From positions 806,001-870,000 of the forward strand of contig JARWIR010000022.1 of the NCBI GenBank assembly GCA_029959085.1: DNA of 64,000 bases, in the 5' to 3' direction. Below the pieces are notes generated by a model. It was not told the origin of the DNA. It saw only the letters and a list, made by a program, of their open reading frames with translations, and made no database searches. Position numbers and translations under genes: made by a program. The DNA is from Nemophila menziesii. Its lineage: Eukaryota > Streptophyta > Magnoliopsida > Boraginales > Hydrophyllaceae. Positions 13,605-27,289 of the stretch are shown here, piece after piece (within the stretch, counting starts at the first letter, position 1; every line of letters starts with the position of its first letter).

Positions 13605-16344
13605 GATTAATTCGGGTTAACTGTTGGATACCTTCAATTGCATTCGATTTCCTAAGTTTAACTTCGGATTATCCCTACTGTTCAACATTGGCAAATTTTT
13701 TTTTACACATGATAGAGTAAAAAAATAACTAAGAATCTAGAAAAGATGAAGTCATCATTCTTCTAATTCATCAATATTATCTACTATAAACGAATAAGAT
13801 GAAATTAACAATTTATAAACCATTACGAATGTTAAAATTCGATATTTCATGAAGCATATACTTCAAAAAAAGATACAATTCAAAGTATAAATATTTATAC
13901 ATTACTTAACTTTCCCCAAAAACTATTAAATTTTTTTTCCTTTTACTTCATAAACCTTCAAAAGCATAGATTAATGAGGGTCTTGTTAGTCATCACGGGT
14001 GCTCGGTCAACCTATTCAACCCTATATATTTCTTTTCACACAAAATATGTTAAGTACATAAGTTATTTAGAAGCTTTAGGATTTAGAAAACTAAGATTCA
14101 TCATAGACCTTAAAGTTTTACTAATCTAGGGAGTGAACTACAAACTTGTATGGACTAAAATGCAAAGTGTTGTAGTTTTAGAGACTGAAATGTAAAGTTT
14201 AGTAGCTTCTGGAACTGAAATGCAAAACTTAGAGGATTGAACCCCAAGAAGTGTTACTTATTTTTTATATCATTACGGTTTAGATTATAAAATATCATTG
14301 ATCTCTGATTAATTACAACCATTACCTCCTGGACTATGAGAAGATTGAGAACTTACACCCCTCCCCCACTGTTTAAAATGGTATTGGTTACCCCATTATT
14401 AGTTTTCGTGACTCGTTACCCCTGTTAACGGAAACCGTAAAAAACCGTCGTTAGTTGGTCATGTGCCTGATTTTTTTATTAAAAAAAACAAATTTTCTGA
14501 TTTAATTAACAATAGTATATTTGGTAGTTCCTAATCACCTAAACTTTAATAACACAAATTTAAAACAAAAATAATGAAGCATCATACACAAAATCATTCA
14601 TTGGGAAAACTAGAAGAACCCTAATTTCAAAAATTCATGTTGCCCATTTTAGTAAACTCTTATGCACATTAGAAAATCCAAGCTTGTGTAATTTTGACTT
14701 TGCCTCATTTAAACGAACCTTAAATTTTTATATAAGTCTTGTTTGTTTTTCAGGAGGGAACAATTTATAGTGAAAAAGAAGCAATCGAATGCTCCTTGTA
14801 AAAGAAAATTGTTCTTATCAACCTTGTTGAAACTGGGTGAAAAAGTTATGCTTTGGTGCTCAAGCATGTCGTTATTGTTAGCAATAACATTGTTGTTATT
14901 GTTCATGTACTAATCTACATCATTTGTTGTACATACAAATTTGTTAATGGTGTTGAAAATTATTAGATAAGAAAAGAGTTTGATAGATCTCAAAAGACGA
15001 GCTTGATCTAGAAATTTTATAGATCACTCGCCATTATTGTCAATAACTATAATTGTAAACATAAATATACCTATTATAAGTCGTCCTTATTAAGAATTTA
15101 AGTTAGCAATGAATGTCGTAATTGGCATTAGAATCACTGTATGCAAGTTTTTAATTTAAAATATAACTAATATTATATAATTTATTCTAGTAAAATATAA
15201 AAGATTTTTTATAATTATCTAATAAGATAAATGTTTACAAAATACATTATCAAAACAAGAAAATAGAAATGAAATCAAAATGTACTATTTAGGTTTTTCT
15301 AATTTCTAAATTAATTACATTTATGTACCACATAATCTTGGGGTTAGTCTTTCATCTAATATTGGATGGTCCAATATATAAATACTGATAATTGGGCCAT
15401 GCGTCATAATATAAATGGAATATTGGTCCATCCAATATTTGATTGAAGATTTTTCTCATTATCAGGACCACATTCATTATTTACCTCTAATCATGTTAGT
15501 TTCAAATAGAACTCTAACCTAGCCGCCTTTAAGTATACACATAACATACTAGCCCCATTACCTATTATTTGTTTTGGTTCTCTTATCTCTCTCAATCTTC
15601 TTCTCTCTAATCTGGTTTTTCGTATCAAATATTTTTTGTTCGCTATCACTTCATTCATCTTTCATTCTTGTGTTTTATTGTTGTTCTCCACCTCCCAAAA
15701 TTACAACCTATTTTTAAACTAAGTGTAACTTGTATTTCAGATCGTTGGACATTACATTTCAAAAAATAAAAACAAGGTACTATTATAATATTTAAAAAAT
15801 TAATTGATTGGGTAATTTTACAATTTATTTTTTAATATTATTCATACTTGGTTGTAGAATAATATTAAGAAATTTAAATAAGTTAGATTTTATTTTTGTA
15901 AGAAATACTTTGGAAATCCTAATTTTGTACCTTTACAAGTTTATAGTGTTAAATAAATTTTTTCATTATTGTAGATAAACTCTTGGTGGAGCTTTGGAGA
16001 TTATATCTCTGGTAAGTCCATAAACAATTGTTTAATAGTAATCATGTCTAGTGAATTAAATATTTCTAAATCAATGATTTTTTTCGAATTTACTGTATAC
16101 TTTAAAATGTCATGTTTGTCCACTTAACTTTAGTTTAGCTGGGATTTTGCATTCTAACATTGAGATCAAAAAAACCTCAGTTTTATTATATCATAAATAT
16201 TTTTATAAGTATCTTTATAAGTAAAGTCTAATTATATGGGCCGCTTTTACCCAATTCTTGGATAATTTAAATCAAGAATAATATATATCGGTTCCAGAAA
16301 TTGCTGGGGTAACGCTAGATAGAGTAAAAAAATGTTTACCCTTG
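13605..16344 (+). repeat. Array copy 6
   Basis: This copy is the partner of copy 4 (same ttttgactttgcc and atgcacattag variants) but lacks copy 4's two deletions. The Asn-rich remnant is at 14709-14906 on the minus strand. As in copy 4, a TAG immediately upstream of the Met closes the longer frame. Confidence 0.95.
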
Positions 16345-19075
16345 GATTAATTCGGGTTAACCGTTGGATACCTTCAATTGCATTAGATTTCCTTAGTTTA
16401 ACTTCGGATTATCCCTATTGTTCAACATTGGCAAATTTTTTTTTACACATGATAGAGTAAAAAAACGACTTAGAATCTAGAAAAGATGAAGTCATCATTC
16501 TTCTAATTCATCAATATTATCTACTATAAACGAATAAGATGAAATTAACAATTTATAAACCATTACGAATGTTAAATTTCGATATTTCATGAAGCATATA
16601 CTTCAAAAAAAGTTACAATTCAAAGTATAAATATTTATACATTACTTAACTTTCCCCAAAAACTATTAATTTTTTTTTCCTTTTACTTCATAAACCTTCA
16701 AAAGCATAGATTAATGAGGGTCTTGTTAGTCATCTCGGGTGCTCGGTCAACCTATTCAACCCTATATATTTCTTTTCACACAAAATATGTTAAGTACATA
16801 AGTTATTTAGAAGCTTTAGGATTTGGAAAACTAAGATTCATCATAGACCTTAAAGTTTTACTAATCTAGGGAGTGAACTACAAACTTGTATGGACTAAAA
16901 TGCAAAGTGTTGTAGTTTTAGAGACTGAAATGTAAAGTTTAGTAGCTTCTGGAACTGAAATGCAAAACTCAGAGGATTGAACCCCAAGAAGTGTTACTTA
17001 TTTTTTATATCATTACGGTTTAGATTATAAAATATCATTGATCTCTTATTAATTACAACCATTACCTCCTGGACTATGAGAAGATTGAGAACTTACACCC
17101 CTCCCCACTGTTTAAAATGGTATTGGTTACCCCATTATTAGTTTTCGTGACTCGTTACCCCTGTTAACGGAAACCGTAAAAAACCGTCGTTAGTTGGTCA
17201 TGTGCCTGATTTTTTATTAAAAAAAACAAATTTTCTGATTTAATTAACAATAGTATATTTGGTAGTTCCTAATCACCTAAACTTTAATAACACAAATTTA
17301 AAACAAAAATAATGAAGCATCATACACAAAATCATTCATTGGGAAAACTAGAAGAACCCTAATTTCAAAAATTCATGTTGTCCATTTTAGTAAACGCTTA
17401 TGCCCATTAGAAAATCCAAGCTTGTTGGACTTTGCCTCATTTAAACGAACCTTAAATTTTTATATAAGTCTTGTTTTCTTTTCAGGAGGAAACAATTTAT
17501 AGTGAAAAAGAAGCAATCGAATGCTCCTTGTAAAATAAAATTGTTCTTATCAACCTTGTTGAAACTGGGTGAAAAAGTTATGCTTTGGTGCTCAAGCATG
17601 TCGTTATTGTTAACAATAACATTGTTGTTATTGTTCATGTACCAATCTACATCATTTGTTGTACATACAAATTTGTTAATGGTGTTGAAAATTATTAGAT
17701 AAGAAAAGAGTTTGATAGATCTCAAAAGACGAGCTTGATCTAGAAATTTTATAGATCACTCGCCATTATTGTCAATAACTATAATTGTAAACATAAATAT
17801 ACCTATTATAAGTCGTCCTTATTAAGAATTTAAGTTAGCAATGAATGTCGTAATTGGCATTAGAATCACTGTATGCAAGTTTTTAATTTACAATATAACT
17901 AATATTATATAATTTATTCTAGTAAAATATAAAAGAATTTTTATAATTATCTAATAAGATAAATGTTTACAAAATACATTATCAAAACAAGAAAATAGAA
18001 ATGAAATCAAAATGTACTATTTAGGTTTTTCTAATTTCTAAATTAATTACATTTATGTACCACATAATCTTGGGGTTAGTCTTTCATCAAATATTGGATG
18101 GTCCAATATATAAATACTGATAATTGGGCCATGCGTCATAATATAAATGGAATATTGGTCCATCCAATATTTGATTGAAGATTTTTCTCATTATCACGAC
18201 CACATTCATTATTTACCTCTAATCATGTCAGTTTCAAATAGAACTCAAACCTAGCTGCCTTTAAGTATACACATAACATACTAGCACCATTACCTATTAT
18301 TTGTCTTCTTTCTCTTATCTCTCTCAATCTTTTTCTCTCTAATCTGGTTTTTCGTATCAAATCTTTTTTGTTCACTATCACTTCATTCATCTTTCATTTT
18401 TGTGTACTATTGTTGTTCTCCACTTCCCAAAATTACAACCTATTTTTAAACTAAGTGTAACTTGTATTTCAGATCGTTGGACATTACATTTCAAAAAATA
18501 AAAACAAGGTACTATTATAATATTTAAAAAATTAATTGATTGGGTAATTTTACAATTTATTTTTTTATATTATTCATACTTGGTTGTAGAATAATATTAA
18601 GAAATTTAAATAAGTTAGATTTTATTTTTGTAAGAAATATTTTGGAAATCCTAATTTTGTACCTTTACAAGTTTATAGTGTTAAATAAATTTTTCATTAT
18701 TGTAGATAAACTCTTGGTGGAGCTTTGGAGATTATATCTCTGGTAAGTCCATAAACAATTGTTTAATAGTAATCATTTCTAGTGAATTAAATATTTCTAA
18801 ATCGATGATTTTTTTCGAATTTACTGTATACTTTAAAATGTCATGTTTGTCCACTTAGCTTTAGTTTAGCTGGGATTTTGCATTCTAACATTGAGATCAA
18901 AAAAACTTCAGTTTTATTATATCATAAATATTTTTATAAGTACATTTATAAGTAAAGTCTAATTATATGGGCTGGTTTTACCCAATTCTTGGATAATTTA
19001 AATCAAGAATAATATATATCAGTTTCAGAAATTGCTGGGGTAACGCTAGATAGAGTAAAAAAATGTTTACCCTTG
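16345..19075 (+). repeat. Array copy 7
   Basis: The first half matches copy 5 (cattagatttcc, aaaaaacgacttag, caggaggaaac). The tail from about 17940 switches to copy-1-like sequence (leader ttgtcttctttctc, tttttctctctaatctgg), so this is a mosaic copy. The Asn-rich frame is at 17441-17725 on the minus strand. The exon-like segment begins near 18708 with a shortened pyrimidine tract before the AG. Confidence 0.95.
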
Positions 19076-21807
19076 GATTAATTCGGGTTAACCGTTGGAT
19101 ACCTTCAATTGCATTCGATTTCCTTAGTTTAACTTCGAATTATCCCTATTGTTCAACATTGGCAAATTTTTTTTTACACATGATAGAGTAAAAAAATGAC
19201 TTAGAATCTAGAAAAGATGAAGTCATCATTCTTCTAATTCATCAATATTATCTACTATAAACGAATAAGATGAAATTAACAATTTATAAACCATTACGAA
19301 TGTTAAAATTCGATATTTCATGAAGCATATACTTCAAAAAAAGTTACAATTCAAAGTATAAATATTTATACATTACTTAACTTTCTCCAAAAACTATTAA
19401 ATTTTTTTTCCTTTTACTTCATAAACCTTCAAAAGCATAGATTAATGAGGGTCTTGTTAGTCATCTCGGGTGCTCGGTCAACCTATTCAACCCTATATAT
19501 TTCTTTTCACACAAAATATGTTAAGTACATAAGTTATTTAGAAGCTTTAGGATTTGGAAAACTAAGATTCATCATAGACCTTAAAGTTTTACTAATCTAG
19601 GGAGTGAACTACAAACTTGTATGGACTAAAATGCAAAGTGTTGTAGTTTTAGAGACTGAAATGTAAAGTTTAGTAGCTTCTGGAACTGAAATGCAAAACT
19701 TAGAGGATTGAACCCCAAGAAGTGTTACTTATTTTTTATATCATTACGGTTTAGATTATAAAATATCATTGATCTCTTATTAATTACAACCATTACCTCC
19801 TGGACTATGAGAAGATTGAGAACTTACACCCCTCCCCCACTGTTTAAAATTGTATTGGTAACCCCATTATTAGTTTTCGTGACTCGTTACCCCTGTTAAC
19901 GGAAACCGTAAAAAACCGTCGTTAGTTGGTCATGTGCCTGATTTTTTATTAAAAAAAACAAATTTTCTGATTTAATTAACAATAGTATATTTGGTAGTTC
20001 CTAATCACCTAAACTTTAATAACACAAATTTAAAAAAAAAAATAATGAAGCAAAATACACAAAATCATTCATTGGGAAAACTAGAAGAACCCTAATTTCA
20101 AAAATTCATGTTGTCCATTTTAGTAAACTCTTATGCCCATTAGAAAATCCAAGCTTGTTGGACTTTGCCTCATTTAAACGAACCTTAAATTTTTATATAA
20201 GTCTTGTTTTTTTTTCAGGAGGAAACAATTTATAGTGAAAAAGAAGCAATCGAATGCTCCTTGTAAAATAAAATTTTTCTTATAAACCTTGTTGAAACTG
20301 GGTGAAAAAGTTATGCTTTGGTGATCAAGCATGTCGTTATTGTTATCAATAACATTGTTGTTATTGTTCATGTACCAATCTACATCATTTGTTGTACATA
20401 CAAATTTGTTAATGGTGTTGAAAATTATTAGATATGAAAAGAGTTTGATAGATCTCAAAAGACGAGCTTGATCTAGAAATTTTATAGATCACTCGCCATT
20501 ATTGTCAATAACTATAACTGTAAACATAAATATACCTATTATAAGTCATCCTTATTAAGAATTTAAGTTAGCAATGAATGTCGTAATTGGCATTAGAATC
20601 ACTGTCTGCAAGTTTTTAATTTAAAATATAACTAATATTATATAATTTATTCTAGTAAAATATAAAAGAATTTTTATAATTATCTAATAAGATAAATGTT
20701 TACAAAATACATTATCAAAACAAGAAAATAGAAATGAAATCAAAATGTACTATTTAGGTTTTTCTCATTTCTAAATTAATTACATTTATGTACAACATAA
20801 TCTTGGGGTTAGTCTTTCATCCAATATTGGATGGTCCAACATATAAATACTGATAATTTGGCCATGCGTCATAATATAAATGGAATATTGGTGCATCCAA
20901 TATTCGATTGAAGATTTTTCTCATTATTAGGACCACATTCATAATTTACCTCTAATAATGTCAGTTTCAAATAGAACTCTAACCTAGCAGTCTTTAAGTA
21001 TACACATAACATACTAGCACCATTACCTATTATTTGTTTTGGTTCTCTTATCTCTCTCAATCTTCTTCTCTCTAATCTGGTTTTTCGTATCAAATCTTTT
21101 TTGTTCACTATTACTTCATTCATCTTTCATTCTTGTGTATTATTGTTGTTCTCCACTTCCCAAAATTACAACCTATTTTTAAACTAAGTGTAACTTGTAT
21201 TTCAGATCGTTGGACATTACATTTCAAAAAATAAAAACAAGGTACTATTATAATATTTAAAAAATTAATTGATTGGGTAATTTTACAATTTATTTTTTAA
21301 TACTATTCATACTTGGTTGTAGTATAATATTAAGAAATTTAAATAAGTTAGATTTTTTTTGTAAGAAATATTTTGGAAATCCTAATTTTGAACCTTTACA
21401 AGTTTATAGTGTTAAATAAATTTTTCCATTATTGTAGATAAACTCTTGGTGGAGCTTTGGAGATTATATCTCTGGTAAGTCCATAAACAATTGTTTAATA
21501 GTAATCATGTCTAGTGAATTAAATATTTCTAAATCGATGATTTTTTTCGAATTTACTGTATACTTTAAAATGTCATGTTTGTCCACTTAGCTTTAGTTTA
21601 GCTGGGATTTTGCATTCTAACATTGAGATCAAAAATACTTCAGTTTTATTATATCATAAATATTTTTATAAGTATATTTATAAGTAAAGTCTAATTATAT
21701 GGGCTGGTTTTACCCAATTCTTGGATAATTTAAATCAAGAATAATATATATCGGTTCCAGAAATTGCTGGGGTAACGCTAGATAGAGTAAAAAAATGTTT
21801 ACCCTTG
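19076..21807 (+). repeat. Array copy 8
   Basis: This is a more diverged member of the caggaggaaac subtype with many private substitutions, for example aatttttcttataaac in the coding remnant and a perfect catccaatattggatg palindrome in the foldback. The Asn-rich frame is at 20174-20458 on the minus strand. A minus-strand open frame at 20869-21123 is only the complement of the pyrimidine-rich leader. Confidence 0.95.
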
Positions 21808-24551
21808 GATTAATTCGGGTTAACCGTTGGATACCTTCAATTGCATTCGATTTCCTTAGTTTAACTTCGGATTATCCCTATTGTTCAACATTGGCAAATT
21901 TTTTTTTACACATGATAGAGTAAAAAAATGACTTAGAATCTAGAAAAGAAGATGAAGTCATCATTCTTCTAATTCATCAATATTATCTACTATAAACGAA
22001 TAAGATGAAATTAACAATTTATAAACCATTACGAATGTTAAAATTCGATATTTCATGAAGCATATACTTCAAAAAAAGATACAATTCAAAGTATAAATAT
22101 TTATACATTACTTAACTTTCCCCAAAAACTATTAATTTTTTTTCCTTTTACTTCATAAACCTTCAGAAGCATAGATTAATGAGGGTCTTGTTAGTCATCT
22201 CGGGTGCTCGGTCAACCTATTCAACCCTATATATTTCTTTTCACACAAAATATGTTAAGTACATAAGTTATTTAGAAGCTTTAGGATTTAGAAACCTAAG
22301 ATTCATCATAGACCTTAAAGTTTTACTAATATAGGGAGTGAACTACAAACTTGTATGGACTAAAATGCAAAGTGTTGTAGTTTTAGAGACTGAAATGTAA
22401 AGTTTAGTAGCTTCTGGAACTGAAATGCAAAACTTAGAGTATTGAACCCCAAGAAGTGTTACTTATTTTTTATATCATTACGGTTTAGATTATAAAATAT
22501 CATTGATCTCTGATTAATTACAACCATTACCTCCTGGACTATGAGAAGATTGAGAACTTACACCCCCTCCCCCACTGTTTAAAATGGTATTAGTTACCCC
22601 ATTATTAGTTTTCGTGACTCGTTACCCCTGTTAACGGAAACCGTAAAAAACCGTCGTTAGTTGGTCATGTGCCTGATTTTTTTATTAGAAAAAACAAATT
22701 TTCTGATTTAATTAACAATAGTATATTTGGTAGTTCCTAATCACCTAAACTTTAATAACACAAATTTAAAACAAAAATAACGAAGCATCATACACAAAAT
22801 CATCCATTGGGAAAACTAGAAGAACCCTAATTTCAAAAATTCATGTTGCCCATTTTAGTAAACTCTTATGCCCATTAGAAAATCCAAGCTTGTGTAATTT
22901 GGACTTTGCCTCATTTAAACGAACCTTAAATTTTTATATAAGTCTTGTTTGTTTTTCAGGAGGGAACAATTTATAGTGAAAAAGAAGCAATCGAATGCTC
23001 CTTGTAAAAGAAAATTGTTCTTATCAACCTTGTTGAAACTGGGTGAAAAAGTTATGCTTTGGTGCTCAAGCATGTCGTTATTGTTAGCAATAACATTGTT
23101 GTTATTGTTCATGTACCAATCTACATCATTTGTTGTACATACAAATTTGTTAATGGTGTTGAAAATTATTAGATAAGAAAAGAGTTTGATAGATCTCAAA
23201 AGACGAGCTTGATCTAGAAATTTTATAGATCACTCGCCATTATTGTCAATAACTATAATTGTAAACATAAAAATATACCTATTATAAGTCGTCCTTATTA
23301 AGAATTTAAGTTAGCAATGAATGTCGTAATTGGTATTAGAATCACTGTATGCAAGTTTTTAATTTAAAATATAACTAATATTATATAATTTATTCTAGTA
23401 AAATATAAAAGAATTTTTATAATTATCTAATAAGATAAATGTTTACAAAATACATTATCAAACAAGAAAATAGAAATGAAATCAAAATGTACTATTTAGG
23501 TTTTTCTAATTTCTAAATTAATTACATTTATGTACCACATAATCTTGGGGTTAGTCTTTCATCTAATATTGGATGGTCCAATATATAAATACTGATAATT
23601 GGGCCATGCGTGATAATATAAATGGAATATTGGTCCATCCAATATTTGATTGAAAATTTTTCTCATTATCAGGACCACATTCATTATTTACCTCTAATCA
23701 TGTCAGTTTCAAATAGAACTCTAACCTAGCCGCCTTTAAGTATACACATAACATACTACCCCCATTACCTATTATTTGTTTTGGTTCTCTTATCTCTCTC
23801 AATCTTCTTCTCTCTAATCTGGTTTTTCGTATCAAATATTTTTTGTTCGCTATCACTTCATTCATCTTTCATTCTTGTGTATTATTGTTGTTCTCCACCT
23901 CCCAAAATTACAACCTATTTTTAAACTAAGTGTAACTTGTATTTCAGATCGTTGGACATTACATTTCAAAAAATAAAAACAAAGTACTATTATAATATTT
24001 AAAAAATTAATTGATTGGGTAATTTTACAATTTATTTTTTAATATTATTCATACTTGGTTGTAGAATAATATTAAGAAATTTAAATAAGTTAGATTTTAT
24101 TTTTGTAAGAAATATTTTGGAAATCCTAATTTTGTACCTTTACAAGTTTATAGTGTTAAAATAAATTTTTTCATTATTGTAGATAAACTCTTGGTGGAGC
24201 TTTGGAGATTATATCTCTGGTAAGTCCATAATCAATTGTTTAATAGTAATCATGTCTAGTGAATTAAATATTTCTAAATCGATGATTTTTTCGAATTTAC
24301 TGTATACTTTAAAATGTCATGTTTGTCCACTTAACTTTAGTTTAGCTGGGATTTTGCATTCTAACATTGAGATAAAAAAAACCTCAGTTTTATTATATCA
24401 TAAATATTTTTATAAGTATCTTTATAAGTAAAGTCTAATTATATGGGCTGGTTTTACCCAATTCTTGGATAATTTAAATCAAGAATAATATATATCGGTT
24501 CCAGAAATTGCTGGGGTAACGCTAGATAGAGTAAAAAAATGTTTACCCTTG
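21808..24551 (+). repeat. Array copy 9
   Basis: This copy returns to the subtype with aagcttgtgtaatttggac. It has a 3-bp duplication (agaagatgaag) near 21945. The Asn-rich minus-strand frame runs 22915-23199 (94 codons). The 37-nt exon-like segment begins near 24184 with normal splice signals. Confidence 0.95.
22915..23199 (-). pseudogene. Asn-rich coding remnant, short form (representative)
   Basis: This 94-codon minus-strand frame represents the short form found in copies 1-15. Residues about 30-45 are Asn-rich (MNNNNN followed by VIANNNDMLEHQ), then comes a Ser/Phe stretch (SITFSPSFNKV). After GAFD the frame runs into CFFFTIN and ends in a short Lys-rich tail. Comparison with copies 17-20 shows that this tail results from a deletion of about 370 bp that removed most of the original coding sequence. 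I recognise no domain family. Asn/Ser low complexity is common in plant transcription factors, but no DNA-binding domain is visible. The opposite strand also stays open (22949-23176), apparently by chance. I treat this as a degenerate fragment, not a gene. Confidence 0.5.
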
Positions 24552-27289
24552 GATTAATTCGGGTTAACTGTTGGATACCTTCAATTGCATTCGATTTCCT
24601 TAGTTTAACTTCGGATTATCCCTATTGTTCAACATTGGCAAAAATTTGTTAACACATCATAGAGTAAAAAAATGACTTAGAATCTAGAAAAGATGAAGTC
24701 ATCATTCTTCTAATTCATCAATATTATCTACTATAAACGAATAAGATGAAATTAACAATTTATAAACCAATACGAATGTTAAAATTCGATAATTCATGAA
24801 GCATATACTTCAAAAAAAGTTACAATTCAAAGTATAAATATTTATACATTACTTAACTTTCCCCAAAAACTATTAAATTTTTTTTCCTTTTACTTCATAA
24901 ACCTTCAAACGCATAGATTAATGAGGGTCTTGTTAGTCATCTCGGGTGCTCGGCCAACCTATTCAACCCTATATATTTCTTTTCACACAAAATATGTTAA
25001 GTACATAAGTTATTTAGAAGCTTTAGGATTTGGAAAACTAAGATTCATCATAGACCTTAAAGTTTTACTAATCTAGGGAGTGAACTACAAACTTGTATGG
25101 ACTAAAATGCAAAGTGTTGTAGTTTTAGAGACTGAAATGTAAAGTTTAGTAACTTCTGGAACTGAAATGCAAAACTTAGAGGATTGAACCCCAAGAAGTG
25201 TTACTTATTTTTTATATCATTACGGTTTAGATTATAAAATATCATTGATCTCTGATTAATTACAACCATTACCTCCTGGACTATGAGAAGATTGAGAACT
25301 TACACCCCTCCCCCACTGTTTAAAATGGTATTGGTTACCCCATTATTAGTTTTCGTGACTCGTTACCCCTGTTAACGGAAACCGTAAAAAACCGTCGTTA
25401 GTTGGTCATGTGCCTGATTTTTTTATTAAAAAAAACAATTTTCTGATTTAATTAACAATAGTATATTTGGTAGTTCCTAATCACCTAAACTTTAATAACA
25501 GAAATTTAAAACAAAAATAATGAAGCATCATACACAAAATCATTCATTGGGAAAACTAGAAGAACCCTAATTTCAAAAATTCATGTTGCCCATTTTAGTA
25601 AACTCTTATGCCCATTAGAAAATCCAAGCTTGTGTAATTTGGACTTTGCCTCATTTAAACGAACCTTAAATTTTTATATAAGTCTTGTTTGTTTTTCAGG
25701 AGGAAACAATTTATAGTGAAAAAGAAGCAATCAAATGCTCCTTGTAAAAGAAAATTGTTCTTATCAACCTTGTTCAAACTGGGTGAAAAAGTTATGCTTT
25801 GGTGCTCAAGCATGTCGTTATTGTTAGCAATAACATTGTTGTTATTGTTCATGTACCAATCTACATCATTTGTTGTACATACAAATTTGTTAATGGTGTT
25901 GAAAATTATTAGATAAGAAAAGAGTTTGATAGATCTCAAAAGACGAGCTTGATCTAGAAATTTTATAGATCACTCGCCATTATTGTCAATGACAATAATT
26001 GTAAACATAAATATACCTATTATAAGTCGTCCTTATTAAGAATTTAAGTTAGCAATGAATGTCGTAATTGGTATTAGAATCACTGTATGCAAGTTTTTAA
26101 TTTAAAATATAACTAATATTATATAATTTATTCTAGTAAAATATAAAATAATTTTTATAATTATCTAATAAGATAAATGTTTACAAAATACATTATCAAA
26201 CAAGAAAATAGAAATGAAATCAAAATGTACTATTTACGTTTTTCTAATTTCTAAATTAATTACATTTATGTACCACATAATCTTGGGGTTAGTCTTTCAT
26301 CTAATATTGGATGGTCCAATATATAAATACTGATAATTAGGCCATGCGTCATAATATAAATGGAATATTGGTCCATCCAATATTTGATTGAAGATTTTTC
26401 TCATTATCAGGACCAAATTAATTATTTACCTCTAATCATGTCAGTTTCAAATAGAACTCTAACCTAGCCGCCTTTAAGTATACACATAACATACTACCCC
26501 CATTACCTATTATTTGTTTTGGTTCTCTTATCTCTCTCAATCTTTTTCTCTCTAATCTGGTTTTTCGTATCAAATATTTTTTGTTCGCTATCACTTCATT
26601 CATCTTTCATTTTTGTGTACTATTGTTGTTGTCCACCTCCCAAAATTACAACCTATTTTTAAACTAAGTGTAACTTGTATTTCAGATCGTTGGACATTAC
26701 ATTTCAAAAAATAAAAACAAAGTACTATTATAATATTTAAAAAATTAATTGATTGGGTAATTTTACAATTTATTTTTTAATATTATTCATACTTGGTTGT
26801 AGAATAATATTAAGAAATTTAAATAAGTTAGATTTTATTTTTGTAAGAAATATTTTGGAAATCCTAATTTTGTACCTTTACAAGTTTATAGTGTTAAATA
26901 AATTTTTTCATTATTGTAGATAAACTCTTGGTGGAGCTTTGGAGATTATATCTCTGGTAAGTCCATAAACAATTGTTTAATAGTAATCATGTCTAGTGAA
27001 TTAAATATTTCTAAATAGATGATTTTTTTCGAATTTACTGTATACTTTAAAATGTCATGTTTGTCCACTTAACTTTAGTTTAGCTGGGATTTTGCATTCT
27101 AACATTGAGATAAAAAAAACCTCAGTTTTATTATATCATAAATATTTTTATAAGTATCTTTATAAGTAAAGTCTAATTATATGGGCTGGTTTTACCCAAT
27201 TCTTGGATAATTTAAATCAAGAATAATATATATCGGTTCCAGAAATTGCTGGGGTAACGCTAGATAGAGTAAAAAAATGTTTACCCTTG
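24552..27289 (+). repeat. Array copy 10
   Basis: This copy shares with copy 11 the variant aacacatcatagag near its start. The Asn-rich frame is at 25655-25939 on the minus strand. The 37-nt exon-like segment begins near 26921, with acceptor and GTAAGT donor intact. Confidence 0.95.

Noticed and set aside
22949..23176. Plus-strand 75-codon frame with a hydrophobic stretch (SLLLAITLLLLFMYQS) in many copies
   Set aside because: It is the complement of the Asn-rich frame: AAC/AAT runs read as Leu/Ile on the other strand. It disappears in the long-form copies, so I take it as a shadow.
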